A stretch of 64,000 bases of DNA from Achromobacter sp. B7 (GTDB taxonomy: Bacteria; Pseudomonadota; Gammaproteobacteria; Burkholderiales; Burkholderiaceae_B): the NCBI RefSeq assembly GCF_003600685.1, contig NZ_CP032084.1, positions 4,216,001 to 4,280,000 on the forward strand, given 5' to 3'. The notes beneath the pieces are model-generated. The model had not been told where the DNA came from, ran no database searches, and saw only the letters and a list, made by a program, of their open reading frames with translations. Every line of letters begins with the position of its first letter. Positions within the stretch are counted from its first letter, which is position 1. This document shows positions 58,657 through 64,000 of this stretch, in pieces. The position numbers and the translations under genes were made by a program.

Positions 58657-60069
58657 ATGTCCCTATTCAGCAACCCGTTCGACGCCAACAGCCGCCTTGC
58701 CTGCGGCTGCGGCCGCCACGCCTCGCAGGCCGACCACGAACGCGCCACGCAATCGGCCACGGAGGCAGCCGCCGCGCTTGCCCGCCAAGGCACCGCCCAA
58801 CTCCGCGCCAGCCACGACGACACCACGAGCAACGCCGTGGACCAAGCCGTCATGCGCGCCCTGTTCCCGCAAGACGCCCTGCGCCGCCGCTTCCTGCGCG
58901 CCGTGGGCAGCAGCACCGCCATGGCCGCCATTGCGTCGATCTTCCCGCTGGCCGCCGCCCGCGAAGCCTTCGCGCAATCCACCGGCCCGCTGGAAAAGCA
59001 GAAACTGAAAGTCGGCTTCATCCCCATCACCTGCGCCACGCCCATCATCATGGCGCACCCCATGGGGTTTTACGCCAAGCAAGGCCTGGACGTAGAAGTC
59101 GTCAAGACCGCCGGCTGGGCGCTGATTCGCGACAAAGCCATGTCCGGCGAATACGACGCCGCCCACATGTTGTCGCCCATGCCGCTGGCCATCTCGATGG
59201 GCGTGGGCGCCAGCCGCGCCGTGCCATGGACCATGCCCGCCGTTGAGAACATCAACGGCCAGGCCATCACCCTGTCCATGAAACACAAAGACCGGCGCGA
59301 CCCCAAAGACTGGAAGGGCTTCAAGTTTGCCGTCCCGTTCGACTTTTCCATGCACAACTACCTGTTGCGCTACTACCTGGCCGAACACGGCCTGGACCCC
59401 GACACCGACGTGCAGATCCGTTCCGTGCCGCCCCCCGAGATGGTCGCCAACCTGCGCGCCGACAACATCGACGGCTTTCTTGCGCCCGACCCCGTCAACC
59501 AACGCGCCGTGTACGACGGCGTCGGCTTCATCCACACCCTGTCCAAAGCCATCTGGGACGGCCACCCCTGCTGCGCGTTTTCCGCCAGCAAGGAATTCGT
59601 GACGGCCATGCCCAACACCTACCAGGCCTTGCTCAAGTCCATCATCGAAGCCACCGCCTACGCTCGTGACGCCGCGCATCGCAAAGAGATCGCGTCCGTC
59701 ATCGCCGCCCCCAACTACCTGAACCAGCCCGTCACGGTCGTCGAACAAGTGCTGACCGGCACCTATGCCGATGGGCTGGGCAAAGTGCTGACCGACCCCA
59801 ACCGCATCGACTTCGATCCCATGCCATGGCAGTCGTTTGCCGTATGGATCCTGACGCAGATGAAGCGCTGGGGCCAGGTCAAGGGCGACATCGATTACCA
59901 GAAGGTCGCGGCCGACGTCTTCCTGGCCACCGACGCCGTACGCCTGATGCGCGAAGCCGGCCTGACGCCGCCGGCGGAATCGGCCAAGACCTTCAGCGTC
60001 ATGGGCAAGCCGTTTGATCCGGCGCAGCCCGAGGCCTATCTGGCCAGCTTCAAGATCCGGAGAACCTGA
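58657..60069 (+). CDS. cynA: Cyanate/nitrate-type ABC transporter substrate-binding protein (CynA/NrtA family)
   Basis: 470 residues. It has a long N-terminal extension with C-G-C-G-R-H-A-S-Q-A-D-H (Cys16, Cys18, His21, His27) before a Tat-like R-R-R-F-L-R-A at 76-82 and hydrophobic core; cleavage near A-F-A-Q-S. The NrtA-type binding domain follows: L-K-V-G-F-I-P-I-T-C-A-T-P near 117-129, G-E-Y-D-A-A-H-M-L-S-P-M-P, and A-P-D-P-V-N-Q-R. The family binds nitrate, nitrite, bicarbonate or cyanate; the adjoining cyanase gives cyanate. Start codon lies 2 bp after the hairpin. Confidence 0.85.
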   Translation: MSLFSNPFDANSRLACGCGRHASQADHERATQSATEAAAALARQGTAQLRASHDDTTSNAVDQAVMRALFPQDALRRRFLRAVGSSTAMAAIASIFPLAAAREAFAQSTGPLEKQKLKVGFIPITCATPIIMAHPMGFYAKQGLDVEVVKTAGWALIRDKAMSGEYDAAHMLSPMPLAISMGVGASRAVPWTMPAVENINGQAITLSMKHKDRRDPKDWKGFKFAVPFDFSMHNYLLRYYLAEHGLDPDTDVQIRSVPPPEMVANLRADNIDGFLAPDPVNQRAVYDGVGFIHTLSKAIWDGHPCCAFSASKEFVTAMPNTYQALLKSIIEATAYARDAAHRKEIASVIAAPNYLNQPVTVVEQVLTGTYADGLGKVLTDPNRIDFDPMPWQSFAVWILTQMKRWGQVKGDIDYQKVAADVFLATDAVRLMREAGLTPPAESAKTFSVMGKPFDPAQPEAYLASFKIRRT

Positions 60070-60911
60070 TGCGGTCTGTGCAATATTGGCGGGCAACGTT
60101 TCTGTCCGTCGCGCTGTTCCTGGCGTTTTTGCTGCTTTGGCACGCCGCCACCCGCCCCGACACCGGCGGCGTGGCGGTGGACCCGGCTTATGCCGCGCTG
60201 GTCGGCAACGCCGCGGCCAGCGGGTCGAAGACGCCGTTTCCCGGCCCCGCCGAGGTCGGGGAAAAGCTGTGGCAACACATCAAGGACCCCTTCTACGACC
60301 GCGGTCCCAACGACAAAGGCATCGGCGTGCAGCTGGCGTATTCGGTGGCGCGCGTCTTGACCGGCTTCAGCCTGGCCGCGCTGGTGGCCATCCCGCTGGG
60401 CTTTCTGATCGGCATGTCCAAGACCGTTTACCGCGCGTTCGACCCCTTCATCCAGGTGCTCAAACCGATCTCGCCGCTGGCCTGGATGCCGCTGGCGCTC
60501 TACACCATCAAGGACGCCGACACCTCCGCCATCTTCGTCATCTTCATCTGCTCGTTGTGGCCGATGCTGGTGAACACCGCCTTCGGCGTGGGTGCGGTAC
60601 GGCAGGACTGGTTGAACGTGGCGCGCACGCTGGAAGTGTCGCGCCTGCGCACCGCCTTGCAAGTCATTCTGCCCGCCGCCGCGCCCACCATCATGACCGG
60701 CATGCGCATCTCGGTGGGCATTGCGTGGCTGGTGATCGTGGCCGCCGAAATGCTGATCGGGGGCACCGGCATCGGCTACTTCGTCTGGAACGAATGGAAC
60801 AACCTGTCCATCGCCAACATCATCTGCGCGATATTTTTCATCGGCCTGATCGGCATGCTGCTGGACACCGTGCTGGCACGTGCCGCGCGGCTGGTCAGCT
60901 ATCGGGAATGA
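60069..60911 (+). CDS. cynB: Cyanate/nitrate-type ABC transporter permease
   Basis: 280 residues, overlapping cynA by one base (TGATG). Five to six helices; L-K-P-I-S-P-L-A-W-M-P-L-A is typical of NrtB/SsuC permeases, and the EAA region is N-V-A-R-T-L-E-V-S-R-L-R-T. N-terminal segment between the first helix and residue 60 is longer than in sulfonate permeases, as in NrtB. Confidence 0.88.
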   Translation: MRSVQYWRATFLSVALFLAFLLLWHAATRPDTGGVAVDPAYAALVGNAAASGSKTPFPGPAEVGEKLWQHIKDPFYDRGPNDKGIGVQLAYSVARVLTGFSLAALVAIPLGFLIGMSKTVYRAFDPFIQVLKPISPLAWMPLALYTIKDADTSAIFVIFICSLWPMLVNTAFGVGAVRQDWLNVARTLEVSRLRTALQVILPAAAPTIMTGMRISVGIAWLVIVAAEMLIGGTGIGYFVWNEWNNLSIANIICAIFFIGLIGMLLDTVLARAARLVSYRE

Positions 60912-60915
60912 CGCC

Positions 60916-61710
60916 ATGAGCCATGCATTTCTGCAAGTCCAGGGCCTGGGCAAACGCTATCCCGGGCGCAATGGGCAGCCCCAAGCGCCGGTGTTCGAGA
61001 ACATCGACTTCGATATCGAACAGGGCCAGTTCGTCTGCGTAATCGGCCATTCCGGCTGCGGCAAAACCACCATCCTGAATGTGCTGGCCGGCATCGACGA
61101 CACCAATGAAGGCGTGGTCATCATGGACGGCCGCCAGATCTCTGGCCCGTCGCTGGAACGCGGCGTGGTGTTCCAGGCGCACGCATTGCTGCCCTGGCTG
61201 ACGGCGCTGCAAAACGTGGAATTCGGCGTGCGCTCGCGTTGGCCCGCGTACAGCCGCGATCAGGTCCGCGAACACAGCATGCGTTACCTGGACATGGTGG
61301 GCCTGGCGCATGCGGCCGCCAAGAAGCCCAGCGAATTGTCGGGCGGCATGAAGCAGCGCGTGGGCATCGCCCGCGCCTTCGCCATCCAGCCCAAGATGCT
61401 ATTGCTGGACGAGCCCTTCGGCGCGCTGGACGCGCTGACGCGCGGCACCATCCAGGACGAGCTGCGCGCCATCGTGCAGCAGACCCGCCAGACCGTATTC
61501 ATGATCACGCACGATGTGGACGAAGCCATCTTGCTGTCGGACCGCATCCTGCTCATGAGCGCGGGCCCCTATGCCCGCATTGCCGAGTCCGTCAGCGTGG
61601 ACCTGCCGCGCGACCGGACGCGCGCCAGCCTGCACCACGAACCCCGCTACTACGACATCCGTAACCATCTCGTCGACTTCCTGGTCGACAAGGCATCCCA
61701 TAAGGAGTGA
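60916..61710 (+). CDS. cynD: Cyanate/nitrate-type ABC transporter ATP-binding protein
   Basis: 264 residues from ATG 60916, 4 bp after cynB. Walker A G-H-S-G-C-G-K-T-T, Q-loop F-Q-A-H-A-L-L-P-W, signature L-S-G-G-M-K-Q-R, Walker B M-L-L-L-D-E-P-F-G-A-L-D, then M-I-T-H-D-V-D-E-A. Single ATPase module without the NrtC sensor domain, like CynD. Confidence 0.9.
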   Translation: MSHAFLQVQGLGKRYPGRNGQPQAPVFENIDFDIEQGQFVCVIGHSGCGKTTILNVLAGIDDTNEGVVIMDGRQISGPSLERGVVFQAHALLPWLTALQNVEFGVRSRWPAYSRDQVREHSMRYLDMVGLAHAAAKKPSELSGGMKQRVGIARAFAIQPKMLLLDEPFGALDALTRGTIQDELRAIVQQTRQTVFMITHDVDEAILLSDRILLMSAGPYARIAESVSVDLPRDRTRASLHHEPRYYDIRNHLVDFLVDKASHKE

Positions 61711-61718
61711 ACCCCATC

Positions 61719-62165
61719 ATGATGTCCCGCGCTGAAGTGACCGAACTGGTCGTTACCCGCAAGCTGGAAAAAAAGCTGTCCTGGACCGCCATCGCCGACG
61801 CCGTCGGGCAAAGCAAGGAATGGACCACCGCCGCGCTGCTGGGCCAGATGACGCTGACCGAGGAACAGGCGCTGGCCGCGGCCCGCATCCTGGACCTGCC
61901 CGACGACGCCGTGGTGCAGTTGCAAGTGGTGCCCTACAAGGGCTCGCTGCCCAGCACCGTGCCCACCGACCCGCTGATCTACCGCTTCTATGAACTGATC
62001 AACGTCTACGGCACGACGTTCAAGGCGCTGATCAACGAAGAATTCGGCGACGGCATCATGAGCGCCATCGACTTCAAGATGGACCTGTCGCGCGAAGCCG
62101 ACCCGAAGGGCGACCGCGTGCAGATCGTGATGAGCGGCAAATTCCTGCCGTACAAGACGTATTAA
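61719..62165 (+). CDS. cynS: Cyanase (cyanate hydratase)
   Basis: 148 residues from ATG 61719 (TAAGGAG 11 bp upstream; ATG 61722 also possible). N-terminal helical domain, then the catalytic domain with Y-R-F-Y-E-L-I-N-V-Y-G (Arg and Glu of the active site) and G-I-M-S-A-I-D-F (active-site Ser), ending G-K-F-L-P-Y-K-T-Y. Converts cyanate and bicarbonate to ammonia and CO2, letting cyanate serve as nitrogen source. Fixes the specificity of the upstream transporter. Confidence 0.95.
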   Translation: MMSRAEVTELVVTRKLEKKLSWTAIADAVGQSKEWTTAALLGQMTLTEEQALAAARILDLPDDAVVQLQVVPYKGSLPSTVPTDPLIYRFYELINVYGTTFKALINEEFGDGIMSAIDFKMDLSREADPKGDRVQIVMSGKFLPYKTY

Positions 62166-62295
62166 GGGATTGCGCCGCAGCGTTGCTGGGTAGCGGGCTG
62201 CGGCTGTGGCTGCGGCAGGGCTTGGCCGTGGGCTCGCGGCTGCGGCTGCGGCTTGGCGACTGAGCCTCGGCTTGGGCGCCAGGGGTCGGCGTATC

Positions 62296-62340
62296 GCCTA
62301 CCCTTCCGCCGCCTACCCTTCCACCGCCTACCCCTCCACC
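62296..62340. repeat. 15-bp tandem array carrying the pdxY stop codon, three copies
   Basis: GCCTACCCTTCCGCC, GCCTACCCTTCCACC and GCCTACCCCTCCACC. The CTA of the third copy is the TAG stop of pdxY on the minus strand; because the unit is 15 bp, the other two copies repeat that stop in frame downstream. The preceding stretch 62166-62295 is GC-rich with GGCTGCGGCT repeats and no gene. Confidence 0.88.
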
Positions 62341-63191
62341 GCCAGCTCTTCCCAGCCCAGCTCGCGCGTGCGCTGTAGCGCGGCCGTGACCTCGTCGGCC
62401 GCCTCGCGCACCGCGTCCACCAGATCCAGCCCGGTCAATAGCCGGGCGGTGACGCTGGCCATGAACACGTCGCCGGTGCCGTGCACCGACGGCGGGATGG
62501 CGATTTCCGGATGCGTCACGACGCTGACCTTGTCCTGCGTCACCACCGCCAGCTGCAAGGTCCCGGGCGCCGCCGCCATCGGCGCCGCGCTGGTCACGAC
62601 AATCCATGTCGGCCCCAGCGCCATCAGCTCGCGCGCCGCCGCCGCCACCTCGTCCAGCGTCGACAACGCCCGGCCCACCAGCATTTCCAGTTCGAAATGG
62701 TTCGGCGTCATGCCGTCGGCCAAGGGCACCAGCAGGTCGCGGTATTGCGCGACCAGGCCCGCGTCCACATACAGCCCGTCGTTGCGGTCGCCCATGACCG
62801 GGTCGATGTGCACGCGCACGTCCGGCCGCGCGGCGCGTAGCGCGGGCAGCCAGGCGGCAAGCAGATCCGCTTGCCCCGGCTGCCCCAGGTAGCCGCACAC
62901 CACGGCGCGCGCCACGCGCGTCACGCCGCGTTCGTCCAGCCCTTTCAACAGGCCGGCGAACCAGTCCAGCGGCACCGCCCCGCCATGCAGCGTGGGATAG
63001 TGCGGCGTGTTGCTAAGAAGCACCGTCGGCACCGCGATGGCTCGCAGCCCGGCGCGGCGAAAGATCGGCATGGCCGCGTTGTTGCCCACGTAGCCATAGA
63101 CCACTTGGGACTGGATCGAAATTATGTCCACCTGCGCGGTGGTGGCAGGCAACGCTGCGCCGGCGGTAAGGGCAGCGGAGATGACGGTCAT
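62328..63191 (-). CDS. pdxY: Pyridoxal kinase
   Basis: 287 residues from ATG 63191 (AGGAG 8 bp upstream). PfkB/ThiD-like fold: S-I-Q-S-Q-V-V-Y-G-Y-V-G-N near the N-terminus, P-V-M-G-D near 118, T-P-N-H-F-E-L-E near 150, and G-T-G-D-V-F near 220, which contains the catalytic aspartate. It phosphorylates pyridoxal for cofactor salvage in the cytoplasm. The N-terminus carries ~20 extra residues compared with E. coli PdxY. Confidence 0.9.
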   Translation of the reverse strand: MTVISAALTAGAALPATTAQVDIISIQSQVVYGYVGNNAAMPIFRRAGLRAIAVPTVLLSNTPHYPTLHGGAVPLDWFAGLLKGLDERGVTRVARAVVCGYLGQPGQADLLAAWLPALRAARPDVRVHIDPVMGDRNDGLYVDAGLVAQYRDLLVPLADGMTPNHFELEMLVGRALSTLDEVAAAARELMALGPTWIVVTSAAPMAAAPGTLQLAVVTQDKVSVVTHPEIAIPPSVHGTGDVFMASVTARLLTGLDLVDAVREAADEVTAALQRTRELGWEELAVEG

Positions 63192-63249
63192 ACGGCGGGC
63201 TCCTGACGGAACAAAGTTGCATGCGGCGTAGCGCCGGCTGTGCAACATT

Positions 63250-63783
63250 CTAGTCCCGCGCGGCGCCATCGACGGCAGCGGCCGATCCCTCCCGCGCTCC
63301 GCCCTGGCCGGCGGCGGCCAGCCAATCGGCGCCGTCGCGTATCGCTTTGGCCATGGCTCCCAGATGCGGCGCATAGGGATAGGCGGACGACGCGGTGACG
63401 CGGCACTGCCGCATGTCGGGATGCGCGGTATTTAGCAGGTATTGAAAGCCGCCAGACGTGGCCGGCACGCGCAGCAGCAAGGACTGGCCGCTGGCCACCC
63501 AGGCGTCGCCTATCGCGCGAGTGGCGCGCAGGTCCGTCTGCCCGGGCGCGGGGGCGTCGGCCACGCTGACCGAACGGCCGGGCGTCGTCACCGACAGCAG
63601 CTGATAGCCGCGCGGCAAGGCGTCGGGGTGCGTCACCTCGGCCAACACCAGCCGCGCCAACACCGCCGCCGCCGGGCTGGCCTCCAGCACGATGACCGGC
63701 ACGCCCGCGCCATGCCAGCGGCCAGGCGGGCAGGCGCGCGGCTGTAGATCGCCGGCATTGCTCAAGCGCCACAGCAGCATCAT
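63250..63783 (-). CDS. RES-domain toxin
   Basis: 177 residues from ATG 63783, overlapping the antitoxin stop by 4 bp. Begins M-M-L-L-W-R-L-S-N; the RES-domain Arg, with P-V-I-V-L-E-A-S-P-A-A-A-V-L-A-R-L-V, L-P-R-G-Y-Q-L-L-S-V and Q-S-L-L-L-R-V-P-A-T-S-G-G-F-Q-Y-L-L-N are as in the family. RES toxins degrade NAD+ in cells when not bound by their Xre antitoxin. Confidence 0.85.
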   Translation of the reverse strand: MMLLWRLSNAGDLQPRACPPGRWHGAGVPVIVLEASPAAAVLARLVLAEVTHPDALPRGYQLLSVTTPGRSVSVADAPAPGQTDLRATRAIGDAWVASGQSLLLRVPATSGGFQYLLNTAHPDMRQCRVTASSAYPYAPHLGAMAKAIRDGADWLAAAGQGGAREGSAAAVDGAARD

Positions 63784-64000
63784 GGTCCGTTGCCTTCGTC
63801 GATATCGATCAGCCAGCTTTCGATGAACCCGGCATAGCGCCCGTGCTGGCACAGCAGCAACGGCACCCGGCCCAGCAGCCGGCGCTTGGGGCTGCGCAGC
63901 CAGCGCTGCCCCTCGTCCCGGCCGCCGAACACCAGCTCGGCCAACCAGACCACCCGAAGCGCCCGATACAGCACCCGCAGGTCGGACACGTCCAGGCCGA
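63780..64000 (-). CDS. Xre/MbcA/ParS-type antitoxin, C-terminal part (5' end outside window)
   Basis: The last 72 codons are visible; the frame is open to the right edge, and the GTG at 63989 is an internal valine. It has the toxin-binding domain: L-Y-R-A-L-R-V-V-W-L-A-E-L-V-F-G near the start, W-L-R-S-P-K-R-R-L-L-G-R-V-P, and a C-terminus ending I-D-E-G-N-G-P. Pairs with the RES toxin; the N-terminal DNA-binding half is off-window. Confidence 0.82.
   Translation of the reverse strand, partial: GLDVSDLRVLYRALRVVWLAELVFGGRDEGQRWLRSPKRRLLGRVPLLLCQHGRYAGFIESWLIDIDEGNGP

Noticed and set aside
58663..60096. 477-codon minus-strand frame opposite cynA
   Set aside because: Glycine/valine/histidine-rich shadow with no family features.

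Overview
This 64 kb window has high GC and beta-proteobacterial gene content, most like Achromobacter or Bordetella (Alcaligenaceae, Burkholderiales). The clues are a Bug-type tricarboxylate binding protein, a Bordetella-like chaperone-usher fimbrial cluster, many catabolic operons each with its own ABC or TRAP uptake system and IclR or LysR regulator, and a cyanate operon. No insertion sequence, prophage, rRNA operon or CRISPR array was seen. One tRNA gene, tRNA-Arg(TCT), is present.

Layout. 0-8 kb, surface structures: the 3' end of a large GLUG-repeat adhesin, then a minus-strand fimbrial operon (pilin, chaperone, usher, second chaperone, tip adhesin). 8-15.4 kb: an Ldh_2-family dehydrogenase, then a periplasmic molybdenum aldehyde oxidoreductase (xdhC-paoABC) with a MocA-type cytidylyltransferase. 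15.6-20.7 kb: a Bug binding protein, an NDP-forming acyl-CoA ligase, an enoyl-CoA hydratase and a divergent IclR regulator with a long perfect palindrome between them. 21-23.6 kb: a Tat-exported amidohydrolase, a small lipoprotein and an acidic protein of unknown function. 23.7-33.6 kb: an aromatic/quinate-type region with two paralogous DctP-IclR pairs arranged as mirror images, then aroQ, dctQM, pcaHG and pcaB. 33.7-35.1 kb: a patch of remnants (truncated HicB, GFA protein, an orphan reading frame) ending at tRNA-Arg. 35.2-41.9 kb: an amino-acid ABC transporter, FAD amine oxidase and XRE-cupin regulator divergent from an AmaB-type aldehyde dehydrogenase, probably for pipecolate/lysine catabolism. 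42-43.4 kb: an outer-membrane phospholipase A with an extra N-terminal domain. 43.5-55.9 kb: an ornithine cyclodeaminase-like protein, a dipeptide-type ABC transporter, an amidohydrolase, an Asp/Glu/hydantoin racemase, a LysR regulator, D-carbamoylase and D-hydantoinase, together resembling a hydantoin/ureide pathway. 56.7-62.2 kb: a PAS histidine kinase and NarL-type regulator followed by cynABDS. 62.3-64 kb: pyridoxal kinase and an Xre-RES toxin-antitoxin pair cut by the window edge.

The most interesting non-coding signals are: (i) a 9-bp-arm hairpin that would bury the ribosome binding site of cynA; (ii) paired IclR-type operators that share GAA-N5-TTC but differ in their outer bases in the two mirrored DctP-IclR cassettes; (iii) a set of 9-15 bp tandem arrays at gene ends or inside coding termini (XdhC C-terminus, MocA N-terminus, PdxY stop codon, amaB leader); and (iv) a 30-codon leader reading frame coupled by ATGA overlap to the dipeptide-type ABC permease. 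Function calls come from reading the sequences and known family motifs; no database search was run.
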